DNA from: an uncultured Alphaproteobacteria bacterium
Lineage (GTDB): Bacteria; Pseudomonadota; Alphaproteobacteria; Rhizobiales; Ancalomicrobiaceae
Assembly (NCBI GenBank): GCA_937892955.1
Contig: CALBKH010000011.1
Span: 1 to 64,000, forward strand
DNA: 64,000 nt
Reading direction: 5' to 3'
Position numbers and translations under genes: made by a program. Positions 27,767-37,542 of this stretch are shown piece after piece. The notes below the pieces were generated by a model. It was not told the DNA's origin. It saw nothing but the letters and a program-made list of their open reading frames with translations, and searched no databases. Within the stretch, counting starts at the first letter, position 1, and each line of letters opens with the position of its first letter.

Positions 27767-28614
27767 TGGTCGAGAACCGCCCCCTCGCCGACCTCGTCTC
27801 ACACGCCATCCTGATCCTGGGCGTCGCCATCGTCGCCTTCCCGGTCTATCTGGCGCTGGTCGCCTCGTCGTCCGATCCGACCACCATCGCCAACGGCCAG
27901 CTCGGGCTCCTCCCCGAGGGACATCTCTTCGAGAACTACTGGAAAGTTCTCTTCGAAGGTACGGAAAGATCGACGAAACAGCCGATGATCGTTCCGCTGT
28001 TCAACTCCCTGGTGATGGCCCTCATCATCTCCACGGGCAAGATCGCCATCTCGCTGATCTCGGCCTTCGCGATCATCTACTTCCGCTTTCCGTTCCGCCA
28101 CACGGCCTTCTGGGTGATCTTCATCACCCTGATGCTGCCGGTCGAGGTGCGCATCTATCCGACCTACAAGATCGTCGCCGATCTCGGGCTGCTCAACACC
28201 TACGCCGGCCTGACCATCCCGCTCATCGCCTCGGCCACCGCGACGTTGCTGTTCCGCCAGTTCTTCATGACGGTGCCGGACGAATTGCTCGAGGCGTCGA
28301 AGATCGACGGCGCGGGGCCGTGGATGTTCTTCAAGGACACACTGTTGCCGCTGTCGATGACGTCGATCGCAGCAATGTTCGTGATCCAGTTCATCTACGG
28401 CTGGAACCAGTATCTCTGGCCGCTGCTGATCACCACCAGCGACGACATGCAGACGATCGTGATCGGCATCCAGAAGATGCTCTACGTCACCGACGCCCTC
28501 ACCGAATGGCAGCTCGCCATGGCGACGACCATTCTCGCCATGCTGCCGCCTGTCGTGGTGGTGGTCCTGATGCAGAAGCTCTTCGTCAAGGGCCTCACCG
28601 AAACGGAGAAATGA
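27766..28614 (+). CDS. ugpE: Glycerol-3-phosphate ABC permease UgpE
   Basis: 282 residues with six transmembrane segments. The EAA loop reads LEASKIDGAGPWMFFKDTLL. The stretches LMLPVEVRIYPTYKIVADL and FIYGWNQYLWPLLITTSDDM are UgpE-specific. The start ATG at 27766 overlaps the ugpA stop by one base. The gene ends 4 bases before ugpC. It is the second membrane subunit of the importer, MalG-like. Confidence 0.93.
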   Translation: MVENRPLADLVSHAILILGVAIVAFPVYLALVASSSDPTTIANGQLGLLPEGHLFENYWKVLFEGTERSTKQPMIVPLFNSLVMALIISTGKIAISLISAFAIIYFRFPFRHTAFWVIFITLMLPVEVRIYPTYKIVADLGLLNTYAGLTIPLIASATATLLFRQFFMTVPDELLEASKIDGAGPWMFFKDTLLPLSMTSIAAMFVIQFIYGWNQYLWPLLITTSDDMQTIVIGIQKMLYVTDALTEWQLAMATTILAMLPPVVVVVLMQKLFVKGLTETEK

Positions 28615-28618
28615 TCCG

Positions 28619-29710
<1,092 letters not shown>

Positions 29711-29713
29711 GCG

Positions 29714-30457
29714 TCATCGTGGTGCGTGTATCGGCTCGGCAGCGACGGCGGCCGGGCTCGCCGGCTCGGTGAGCCCGAGGCGCTCCTTGAGCAGGGCCGT
29801 GAAGGCGACGCGATCGATCCCCGGAGCGATCGGCTCGCCGATGCGGACGTGGATCGTCCCGGGGTACTTCAGCCAGCTGTCGGGCGGCCAGCAGCGTCCG
29901 GAATCGAGAACGACCGGGACGCAGGGCACGCCGAGGAGGTCGTAGAGCGCGCCCACCCCGGACTGGATGCGGTCACGGCCCTCGACGTGTCGGGTGCCGG
30001 AAGGAAAGATCAACACGCTGCGCCCCGCGGCGACCGTGTCGCGGGCGCTCTGGAAGGCGGCGCGAATCCCGGCGAGATCGCCGCTGCGGTCGATCGAGAT
30101 GTGGCCGCCGCGCCGGGCGATCCGCCCACCGAGCGGATAGGAGAAGATCTCGCGTTTGGCGAAGGCCACGGGATCGTCGAAGAACAGCGGGTAGAACAGC
30201 ACTTCCCAGGCGGATTCGTGTCGCGAGGCGAGCAGATACGGCGCCTTCGGCAGATGCTCGAGCCCGTCGATGCGGTGATCGACGCCGCAGATCACCTTCA
30301 GGAGCCAGCCCAACACCCTGAGATAGGCGACGACGATCGGCGACCAGACGCGCCGGTCGAAGACGAGCAGGGGCGTGAGCGGAAGGAGAAGAACGACCGC
30401 CGCGAGGGCGGCGACGTGAAAGAGGATCGACCTGACGACGACCGACGTGCTCTTCAA
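29714..30457 (-). CDS. 1-acyl-glycerol-3-phosphate acyltransferase (PlsC-like)
   Basis: 247 residues with an N-terminal membrane region (about 8-50). It belongs to the LPLAT family that adds the second acyl chain to lysophosphatidate. The catalytic motif reads SRHESAWE, an HX4E variant of the usual HX4D that occurs in a proteobacterial subfamily. Motif III is FPSGTR. No ATG or GTG fits the N-terminus. A TTG at 30457, after GAGG about 10 bases upstream, gives the sequence starting KSTSVVVRSILF. It faces the ugp operon and is divergent from the ACP gene, at the edge of the lipid island. It may act on phosphatidic acid synthesis generally or on the local lipid. Confidence 0.83.
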   Translation of the reverse strand: MKSTSVVVRSILFHVAALAAVVLLLPLTPLLVFDRRVWSPIVVAYLRVLGWLLKVICGVDHRIDGLEHLPKAPYLLASRHESAWEVLFYPLFFDDPVAFAKREIFSYPLGGRIARRGGHISIDRSGDLAGIRAAFQSARDTVAAGRSVLIFPSGTRHVEGRDRIQSGVGALYDLLGVPCVPVVLDSGRCWPPDSWLKYPGTIHVRIGEPIAPGIDRVAFTALLKERLGLTEPASPAAVAAEPIHAPR

Positions 30458-30770
30458 GATCCGACCTCTTCGCCCCCTTCGTCGGAGGATGCCCGCCGCT
30501 TGCGGCCGTTCGCCGCTGCCGCGGGCGCCCGGCGGTCCGCTCCGCATCGCGGGCCTTCCTAGCATGCGCTCGCGGCCCCACCAATGCGCGGAAGCCGCTA
30601 TTTCGCCGGTCCGAACCGTCGGCCCCGGCGACCCGGCGAAATGCTCCCGGGTCGGGCCAGCCGGCGCCGCGCACCATCGCGGTCGGTAGCCTTGCGTTCT
30701 TTGCAGAGCCGAAACATTGGCGTAAACAACGGGGTGAACAGTGCGACAAGCACGAGACGGGGAGTGGCAC
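30458..30770. other. Divergent control region, plsC-like gene / ACP operon
   Basis: 313 bases with no credible gene. The right-hand third is less GC-rich and likely holds the ACP-operon promoter. I see no recognisable operator or -35/-10 pair that I would defend. Confidence 0.4.
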
Positions 30771-31055
30771 ATGGCCGAAGGGTCCGAGAAGGGCGAGGAT
30801 CTGCGCCGGAGCCTGCTGGCGATCGTCGCCGAGGAAGGGATGGTCAAGGACCGCACGATCGGCGTCGACGACCAGCTCGCCGACCTCGGCATCGAGTCCG
30901 CCGATTTCGTCATGATTCTCATGGCGATCGAGGAGAAGTTCGGCGTCTACGTTCCTGTCGACGAGAGCCTGACCGAGGCCAAGACGGTCGGTGCGCTGCT
31001 CGACGTCGTCGTCGCCCACATCGAAGAGCATCGCCGGCAACAGGTGGCCTCTTGA
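30771..31055 (+). CDS. Acyl carrier protein
   Basis: 94 residues with the four-helix ACP pattern. The phosphopantetheine site is Ser43 in LGIESADFV, with Glu in place of the usual Asp before the serine. EEKFGVYVP and SLTEAKTVGALLDVV correspond to helices II and III. The ATG at 30771 follows GGGGAG. It overlaps the ketoacyl-synthase gene (TTGA), so it is the dedicated carrier for that synthase. It is not the housekeeping acpP, which is highly conserved (GADSLDTVE) and lies with fabF/fabG. Confidence 0.88.
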   Translation: MAEGSEKGEDLRRSLLAIVAEEGMVKDRTIGVDDQLADLGIESADFVMILMAIEEKFGVYVPVDESLTEAKTVGALLDVVVAHIEEHRRQQVAS

Positions 31056-32266
31056 AACCGATCGCCATTACCGGACTGGGTGCGGTCACGGCTTGCGGTT
31101 TCGGCGCCGATCGTCTGTGGGACGCCGCTCGCGAAGGCCGCTCGGCGGTGCGCGAGGTGCTCTTCCCGCGCATCCTTCGCCAGCAGGTCAAGCAGATGGC
31201 GCGGATCGCCGACGCCGACTTCGCGCCGCTGCTCGAAACCGCCAAGCCGCGCTTCCAGGATCGCACCGCCATTCTCGGCGTCGCCGCGGCGCGCGAGGCC
31301 GTGGCCCGGGCCGGGCTCGGGCCGGAGGATTTCGGCGAGCGTTGTGCGATCGTGGTGGGCTCCGGCCTCGGCGGTGCAGAGACCATCGAGCAGGGCTACA
31401 TCCGATTCGTCGAGGACCCGGCGGCGCGCAGCGACGTCATGGCGATCCCCAAGTTGATGGCCAACTCGACGGCCTCCTGGATCGCCATGGAGTTCAAGGC
31501 GACCGGGCCGACGCTCTGCATCTCCACCGCCTGTTCCTCGTCGACCCAGTCGATCGGCCTCGCCGCCGATCTGATCCGCGCCGGCATCGTCGATCGCTGT
31601 CTGGCGGGCGGCGCCGAGGCGCTCCTCATCGACGGCGCCTTCACCGCCTGGGAAGCGCTGCACGTCATGACCACCTCGCACTGCCGACCGTTCTCGCGGG
31701 AGCGCAGCGGCATGGTGCTCGGCGAGGGCGCCGGCGTCGTCGTGCTCGAATCGATGGAGGCGGCCGCGGCGCGCGGCGCGACGGTTCTCGCCGAGCTCGT
31801 CGGCTACGCCACCAACGCCGACGCCAGCGATCTGCTCAGGCCCGATCAGACCGGCGCCACCACCTGCATCCGTAAGGCGGTAGAATCCTCCGGCGTCGAT
31901 CCCGCGCGCATCGGCTACGTCAACGCCCACGGGACGGGCACCATCGCCAACGACCTCACCGAGACCAACGCCCTGCGTACCGTCTTCGGCGACGCCTTCG
32001 ACGGTCTGGCGGTCTCCTCGACCAAGCCGATCCACGGCCATGCGCTCGGCGCCGGCGGGGCGCTGGAGTTCATCGTCACCGTCGAGGCATTGCGTGCCCA
32101 GATCGCGCCGCCGACGATCAACTTCCTCGGCGTCGACCCCAAACTCGGCTTCGAACCGGTGCCGAACGTCGCGCGGCCCTTCGCCGCCGACGCCGCCATG
32201 TCGAATTCCTTCGCCTTCGGCGGCATCAACGCGTCGCTGGTGGTGACGCTGCCCGGACGCGGGTGA
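31052..32266 (+). CDS. Beta-ketoacyl-ACP synthase, FabF-type
   Basis: 404 residues. The Cys-His-His triad is complete: Cys161 in ISTACSSSTQ, His293 in NAHGTGT and His330 in GHALGAGGALE. The last phenylalanine gate motif is SNSFAFGGINASLVV. The likely start is a TTG at 31052 that overlaps the ACP stop; AGGTGG lies about 8 bases upstream and no ATG fits the conserved start KPIAITGLGAVTACG. It condenses malonyl-ACP with an acyl chain. With its own ACP and hotdog partner it could elongate or build a special acyl chain for the local lipid. Confidence 0.87.
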   Translation: MKPIAITGLGAVTACGFGADRLWDAAREGRSAVREVLFPRILRQQVKQMARIADADFAPLLETAKPRFQDRTAILGVAAAREAVARAGLGPEDFGERCAIVVGSGLGGAETIEQGYIRFVEDPAARSDVMAIPKLMANSTASWIAMEFKATGPTLCISTACSSSTQSIGLAADLIRAGIVDRCLAGGAEALLIDGAFTAWEALHVMTTSHCRPFSRERSGMVLGEGAGVVVLESMEAAAARGATVLAELVGYATNADASDLLRPDQTGATTCIRKAVESSGVDPARIGYVNAHGTGTIANDLTETNALRTVFGDAFDGLAVSSTKPIHGHALGAGGALEFIVTVEALRAQIAPPTINFLGVDPKLGFEPVPNVARPFAADAAMSNSFAFGGINASLVVTLPGRG

Positions 32267-33072
32267 CCGCGATGGGCGAGACGATCGCCGTGACGGCGGC
32301 CGAGATCGCCGAGCTCCTGGGCCTCGTCGCCGACGTCACCGGGACGGCCGCCGGCCCCGCCGTACCCTTCGCCGCGCCGCTGCTCCTGTTCTCCCGTCTC
32401 GACGCCGGTCGCCGCGACGCGCTGTTCGCGCCGCGCCCCGGCCGCGTCCTGGTGCAGGAACAACTGGCGATCGAGGCGAGCGGGCGGCTCGTCGCCGGCG
32501 AGCCGGTCGAGGTCTGCTTCCGCTTCGGGGAGCCGGTGAGCGACGTCGCGCCCTTCCGCATCGAGGCCGATCTGGTCGATGTCGCCGGTGCGACCGTCGC
32601 GGCGCTCCGCACCTCGATCCGGCCGATCGAGGCGACGCAACTCGCCGCCGCCACCGGTCTGCCGATGGCCGCGAGCCCCGACACCGTCGGCCGCGCCACG
32701 ACCCGGCCGCTCGGAGCCGATCCGGTCGGACGCTGGCTGCATCTCGTCGGTGACGTCAATCCGATCCACACCGACGCCGATCACGCCCGGGCGCTCGGCC
32801 TCGACGGGCCGGTCCTGCCCGGCGCCCTGTTCGCCGCCGCGGCGGAGGTCCTCGCCGACGCCGGTCCCGACGCGACGCTCGTCCGTCTCAACATGCGCTT
32901 CATGGCGCCGATCGCCGTCGGGGCGACGGTGGCGACGCGGCTGCGCGAACGTCCGGCGGAGGGCGCGACGGGCCGTCGCGACATGCGCCTGTTCTTCCTC
33001 GTCGGCGATCGCGCCGCCGCTGTCGCCGATCTCGGCTTCGCCGCCACCGCGGCCCGCCCGGTCAGTCCGTGA
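32263..33072 (+). CDS. MaoC-like hotdog-fold (enoyl hydratase/dehydratase) protein
   Basis: 269 residues, a double-hotdog protein. The second half has the hydratase-2 signature WLHLVGDVNPIHTDADHA, with Asp164 and His169 as the catalytic pair, followed by GLDGPVLPGALFAA. The first half is hotdog-like without the motif. It begins at a GTG overlapping the ketoacyl-synthase stop (GTGA); an ATG 9 bases on is possible. It should dehydrate or hydrate a 3-hydroxyacyl carrier substrate made by the preceding synthase. Its 3' end overlaps the convergent ABC exporter by 11 bases. A matching ketoreductase is missing next to it, unless the SDR at 38651 serves. Confidence 0.8.
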   Translation: MTAMGETIAVTAAEIAELLGLVADVTGTAAGPAVPFAAPLLLFSRLDAGRRDALFAPRPGRVLVQEQLAIEASGRLVAGEPVEVCFRFGEPVSDVAPFRIEADLVDVAGATVAALRTSIRPIEATQLAAATGLPMAASPDTVGRATTRPLGADPVGRWLHLVGDVNPIHTDADHARALGLDGPVLPGALFAAAAEVLADAGPDATLVRLNMRFMAPIAVGATVATRLRERPAEGATGRRDMRLFFLVGDRAAAVADLGFAATAARPVSP

Positions 33073-34714
33073 GGAGACCCTCGTCGGCGGCCGGGTGCTC
33101 GATCGCGACGATGCGCCCGCCGGAGAAGCGCACCAGCCGGTCGCAGTGCGGCACCCAGGCGAGATCGTGGGTGGTGACCACCACGGTCTTGCCCGCCGCC
33201 TTCAACTCCGGCAGCAGGGTGAGGAAGAAGAACTCGCGCTTGCCCGGGTCCTGATCGGCGATGAACTCGTCGAGGACGACGATGTCGCGGCGCTCGAGCA
33301 GCACCACCGCCAGCGCCAACCGCCGGCGCTGGCCCGAGGAGAGGTTCAACTGGGTGAACCGACCGTCGACGTAGTCGGTGACCTCGTCGAGCTGGAGCCG
33401 CTTCAGGAGAGCGCGAGCGTGCTCGGGGTCGACCTGCGACAGGCCGAAGAGCCGATAGAACAGGTGGAAGACCGTGAAGATCGCCGAGAAGCGGTCGCGG
33501 TAGGCGGCCATGTCGCGATCCTCGACCGGCACGCCGTCGACCGTGAGGCGGCCACCGTCGATGTCGAGAAGGCCCGCCAGCACGTTGAGGAAGGTGGTCT
33601 TGCCCGAACCGTTGTCGCCGACGACGAGAACGATCTCGCCGCGCCGCAGCTCGAAGTCGATCGGCCCGAGTTCGAAACCCGGTCCGTCGCTACGCGGATA
33701 ATGGGCGGTCACCCCCTCCAGCGCCAACCGCTCGAACGGACCCGGCGGCGGCCGATCGACCTCTTCGACGGCTTCGAAGCGCTTCAGCTCGAGATCCAGC
33801 TCGTCGATGCGACGGAACGACACCATCGCCCGCAGCAGAGCCGGGATCTGTTTGATCACCGATTCGAACGGGCCGAGCGAGAACAGAACCACCGTCAGCA
33901 ACTGGAAGACGACCGTGCTGTCGCCGCCACCGAGAAAGGGAACGATGAAGACGATGCCGCCGACCAGCACGAACTTCAGCGACTGCATCACCACCTCGCT
34001 GGCGGCGTAGCGCTGTTCCATGCGGATGGTGACGTCGCGGATCTCGTCCACGGTGCGGCCGATCTCGTCGTCGAGATCCTGGCGGCGCGGGCGATGCAGC
34101 TTCAGTTCGCGGAAACCGCCGATGATGTCCGAGACGCGCTCGAAATAGTCGATCTCGACCGATCGGATGAGGCGGGTCAGCCCGGAGATGGCGCGTCGCT
34201 GCAGGTAGTAGCCGAGGACGCCGCCGATCATCACCAGAAGCGCGAAGCCGCCGACGGCCGGCGACAGCGCCAGCACCTGCGGCGTCGCCAGCATCAGGAA
34301 GATCACCGCCGGCAGGAACTCGATCACCGTTCGGGAGATGGCGGTGACCACCTGAACGTCGGTGGTGATGATGTGGTAGAGGCCGCCGTGCTCGCGGCTC
34401 TGGACGAAGAGCGGCGTCGCCTCGAGGAGATTGTGGGTCAGCCGGCGGCGCAACGATGCCGCCATGCGGGCGACGAGCGACTGCGCCATCACTGGATAGA
34501 CCAGGTGAAGCACCGCGTAGGCGACGAGCGTCACCAGGAACACCGGCAACCAGTGACCGAAGAAGTCGGGTTTACCGACGTCGGAGGCGGAGGCGTTGGT
34601 GACGTGCAGAAGGGCGTTGCGCGACAGTCCGGTGACGATCGCCAGCACGATCACCGGGATCGCCGTTCCCTTCGGCGCGTTCCTCCACAGGAAGGAGAAC
34701 ATCTTCCCGAACAT
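33062..34714 (-). CDS. Cyclic-peptide-type ABC exporter (SyrD/PvdE/YojI-like)
   Basis: 550 residues: six transmembrane segments in about 1-290 and a C-terminal ATPase domain (about 330-545). Walker A is GDNGSGKTTFLNVLAG, the signature LNLSSGQRRRLALAV, Walker B plus D-loop IVVLDEFIADQDPGKREFF and the switch His TTHDLAW. The DExxADQDP form is specific to the siderophore/cyclic-peptide exporter family. No peptide synthetase or microcin gene is in the window. It may instead export or flip a lipid or glycolipid made by the surrounding genes, or detoxify. ATG at 34714. Confidence 0.83.
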   Translation of the reverse strand: MFGKMFSFLWRNAPKGTAIPVIVLAIVTGLSRNALLHVTNASASDVGKPDFFGHWLPVFLVTLVAYAVLHLVYPVMAQSLVARMAASLRRRLTHNLLEATPLFVQSREHGGLYHIITTDVQVVTAISRTVIEFLPAVIFLMLATPQVLALSPAVGGFALLVMIGGVLGYYLQRRAISGLTRLIRSVEIDYFERVSDIIGGFRELKLHRPRRQDLDDEIGRTVDEIRDVTIRMEQRYAASEVVMQSLKFVLVGGIVFIVPFLGGGDSTVVFQLLTVVLFSLGPFESVIKQIPALLRAMVSFRRIDELDLELKRFEAVEEVDRPPPGPFERLALEGVTAHYPRSDGPGFELGPIDFELRRGEIVLVVGDNGSGKTTFLNVLAGLLDIDGGRLTVDGVPVEDRDMAAYRDRFSAIFTVFHLFYRLFGLSQVDPEHARALLKRLQLDEVTDYVDGRFTQLNLSSGQRRRLALAVVLLERRDIVVLDEFIADQDPGKREFFFLTLLPELKAAGKTVVVTTHDLAWVPHCDRLVRFSGGRIVAIEHPAADEGLLTD

Positions 34715-35172
34715 CGATCACCTCGGCGAACCGCGCACCCCCTTCGCGGTGCGCTCGGTGGCGCCCGCGGCTCGCGCAGGCCGTCCCGCCGACATCGTGC
34801 GTCGGCGGGCGACCGCTCTCTTACAGGCTCGATGCGATCGAGGCGAGCCGAAATCCCGCGTTCGATGGACGCGGAAGCCACGACGGGGACGACGACGAGC
34901 AGATTCTCGGCGGATCCCGGTCCGCGCCGGCTCCGGCCCTCGACCGATGTCATTGCCCCAAAGGGTTGCTTCTTCCGGCCGGATGATGAAAAATTCGACG
35001 GCTTCGAAGCGCGCCCGCGCGTCGAAGACGAACCGGAGCCGGCCTTTCCGTCAGTCGCATTCGGAAGGCCCGACCGGCAACCTCACGGCAGGCCGTATGG
35101 CCGACGCCGCGAAGCACCACCGATCCGAACCGAAGATCCGTCGATTGCGATCGAATCGGTATCGGAGACGCG
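34715..35172. other. Divergent gap, ABC exporter / Stealth gene
   Basis: 458 bases with no credible gene and no repeat. Promoters for both flanking genes must lie here; a slightly less GC-rich patch near 34940-35000 is the likeliest place. No operator recognised. Confidence 0.4.
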
Positions 35173-36324
35173 GTGAAACCGACCGCCGAACCGATGCCCC
35201 TGTCCGACGCTCCGACCGAACGCATATCGCCGACCGCGCCGATCGACCTGGTCTATCTGTGGGTCGACGGAGCGGACCCGAAGTTCCGCGCCCTGAAACG
35301 CCGCCATCTGAGCGCGTCGACGGGTCACAGCGAACGCGACGATCTCACGGGCGACGACGCACGCTACCGCCAGATCGGCGAGATCGCCTATTCGGTCCGT
35401 TCGGTGCGCCGCTTCGCGCCGTGGATCCGCGACATCCACATCGTCGTCGCCCCCGGTCAACGTCCGCCCGTCGATCTCGACGACCCGCGCATCCACATCG
35501 TCGAACATCCGCAGATCATGCCGGCGGCCATCCTGCCGACCTTTTCCAACCGCAGTATCGAACCCTTCGTGCACCGCATTCCCGGCCTGTCGGAGGTCTT
35601 CCTCTACGCCAACGACGATTTCCTGTTCTGGCGCAACACGCCGCGCGAGCATTTCGTCGTCGACGGCGAGCTGTCGCTGCGCGGCCGCTTCCTACCGCGA
35701 TGGCGGGCTCGGACGGGCGCCGTCCTCCACGAGGGGCACTCGCGGACCGTGAGCCAGACGGCACTTCGGCTCTACGATCACGGGCTGCGGCGGGTCTTTC
35801 GAGCCGAGCATTCGTTCCACGTCATGCGTCGGACGACCTGCGAGACGGTCTGGAGGGAATGCGGCGCGTTCCTCGACCGCGTCGTCGCCCTGCGATTCCG
35901 GAACGACGAACTCGGAGCGAACTGGCAGATGCTGGTCAACGGTTTCGAACTGCGCGATCGTTCGCCGCGCACGGTGCGGACCTTCGATACGGTGCTCCTC
36001 TCCTTCGCCCATGTCGAGGAGAGCCGCGCGACCGCCGCCCTTGTGCGGATGCGCCTCGCCCTGTTGCGGTGGTTCGCGCCGCGGACGATGTGTTTCAACA
36101 CCATCCCGGCCTCCTGGAGCGATCGCGTCCGCGCGGTTCTCGATCGCCACTACGGCCCGATCGATCCGCCGCGCCGTGACGCGGTCGTAGCGATGGCGAA
36201 ACGCGAACCGGGGGATCCCGCGACGCCGATCGACGGCTCCGCGAAGTTCGCCGGGTCGAGCCGCGGCGCCGTCGCCGCCGATGATCGAGTTCGCGATCGT
36301 ACGTCTCCACGGCAAAGGTCGTGA
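35173..36324 (+). CDS. Stealth-family sugar-phosphate (capsule-type) transferase
   Basis: 383 residues. Stealth conserved region 1 appears as IDLVYLWVDGADPKF. Region 2 spans RYRQIGEIAYSVRSVRRFAP, through IMPAAILPTFSNRSIEPF, to FLYANDDFLFW with the NDD motif. Later regions follow with HSFHVMRR and FRNDELGANW. Stealth proteins transfer hexose-1-phosphate from nucleotide sugars to a sugar acceptor, making phosphodiester-linked polysaccharides or glycolipids. The start is probably the GTG at 35173 after GGAGA; an ATG at 35194 is the alternative. No other capsule genes are present. It may therefore add a sugar phosphate to the local inositol or polyol lipid head. Confidence 0.85.
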   Translation: MKPTAEPMPLSDAPTERISPTAPIDLVYLWVDGADPKFRALKRRHLSASTGHSERDDLTGDDARYRQIGEIAYSVRSVRRFAPWIRDIHIVVAPGQRPPVDLDDPRIHIVEHPQIMPAAILPTFSNRSIEPFVHRIPGLSEVFLYANDDFLFWRNTPREHFVVDGELSLRGRFLPRWRARTGAVLHEGHSRTVSQTALRLYDHGLRRVFRAEHSFHVMRRTTCETVWRECGAFLDRVVALRFRNDELGANWQMLVNGFELRDRSPRTVRTFDTVLLSFAHVEESRATAALVRMRLALLRWFAPRTMCFNTIPASWSDRVRAVLDRHYGPIDPPRRDAVVAMAKREPGDPATPIDGSAKFAGSSRGAVAADDRVRDRTSPRQRS

Positions 36325-36408
36325 AACACCCCGGCGAGCCGACACCGACCGGCCCCGCCCCGGTTGGTCGCGCGGAGGAAGGCCGTGGACGCCGTCGTCC
36401 CTTCGGTC

Positions 36409-37071
36409 TCATCCGAAATGGACGCGTTCGCGCACGTAACCCTTCTCGCCGTCAATCGCGGCGTAGAGGTCGATGTGACGAATCGACGGGATGAAGCCGT
36501 CGTTCACCGCCTCGGCATAGACGTAGACCGGCCGCATCGGCCGCTTGTCGACGGGAATGAGGAGCCGCGGCTTGCCGTTCGGCCCCATGTCGAGCGTCCC
36601 CTCGCGCTCGTGCCAACTGACCAGGCCGATCGACCAGCGCCCCTCACCCGACGACAGCGCGTTGACACCGAAGGCGAAGACACGCTCGAAGAAGCTGAGG
36701 TCGCGCTTCTGGCCCTTCGAGGCATAGCGCCGCCAGAACACCTCGATGGGGCTCTTCCGATCCAAGCCGCCGTCGGCGCCCCGCCGGGCGGCGTAGACGA
36801 TGACGTTGGCGTTGATCGAATGCTGGACGTAGAACAGCATCCCGTCGTCCTGCGGCACGTGTTGCGGCCGCACCACCGGCAGTTCGGTGAAGGTCGAGAT
36901 CTCCGAGTGCATGGCGGGCAGGACGATCTGCGGCTCGGCCCGCGCCCGACCGACGAGAGCATCTCCCCACACCGCAGCGAGCGCCAGACCGAGGACGGAC
37001 CGGCGCGACGGATGGAGACGTGTGTCGAGGCTCGGCGACGCGAGCGGCGGCGAATTCGGCGAACGGATCAT
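36409..37071 (-). CDS. Exported DUF4833-domain protein
   Basis: 220 residues. The N-terminus carries a twin-arginine-like signal, SRRSVLGLALAAVWG, about 20 residues from the start, with cleavage after GRARA. The remainder matches the DUF4833 pattern: MLFYVQHSINANVIVYAARR, KSPIEVFWRRYASKGQKRDL, FERVFAFGVNA and HIDLYAAIDGEKGYVRERV. DUF4833 has no established activity that I know of. The start at 37071 gives a normal Tat leader; the frame extends to an ATG at 37119 and neither has a strong ribosome site. It is convergent with the Stealth gene and divergent from ino1, inside the lipid island, suggesting an envelope role. Confidence 0.72.
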   Translation of the reverse strand: MIRSPNSPPLASPSLDTRLHPSRRSVLGLALAAVWGDALVGRARAEPQIVLPAMHSEISTFTELPVVRPQHVPQDDGMLFYVQHSINANVIVYAARRGADGGLDRKSPIEVFWRRYASKGQKRDLSFFERVFAFGVNALSSGEGRWSIGLVSWHEREGTLDMGPNGKPRLLIPVDKRPMRPVYVYAEAVNDGFIPSIRHIDLYAAIDGEKGYVRERVHFG

Positions 37072-37542
37072 CGCGGGTCGGAATCTCGGCTGAAGACGGA
37101 GCGACGATGCCAACGACATTCGGCTCGATTACGGCAATTGACAAGTGCGCCCGCGCATCGGTGCGCGACCTTTTGTCACGGGCACCGCGACCCGCCTCGG
37201 GCGAGGCCGGACGGCTGCGCTCGCGCCCGGTGATCGACCGACCGTGGGGCTCTCCGGCCGGCCGGCGCGGCTCGAAGACCGCCTCTCGCGCCCCCTGCCC
37301 GGCCCGCATCCGGTGAGAACTTCCGGTGAAACCGCGGTTCGGCGGGCCGAGATGGCGAGGAAACATCGTCCGACGGCTTTCCCCTCGACGCCATCGGCGC
37401 TATTGAACCGGCGGGTCGTGCCGCCAGGGGGCGGTGGGGCGGCTCATCGTCGGGAAGACCGGCGGAAACCGCGGGCGGATCTCGATCCGCCGACATCCGG
37501 TCGTCCGTCGTTGCGCGAAGAACACCTGCCAAGGGGCATCAC
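37072..37542. other. Divergent gap, DUF4833 gene / ino1
   Basis: 471 bases without a credible gene. A TTGACA hexamer at 37138-37143 could be a -35 element, but no good -10 follows at 17 bases. Nothing else recognised. Confidence 0.4.
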
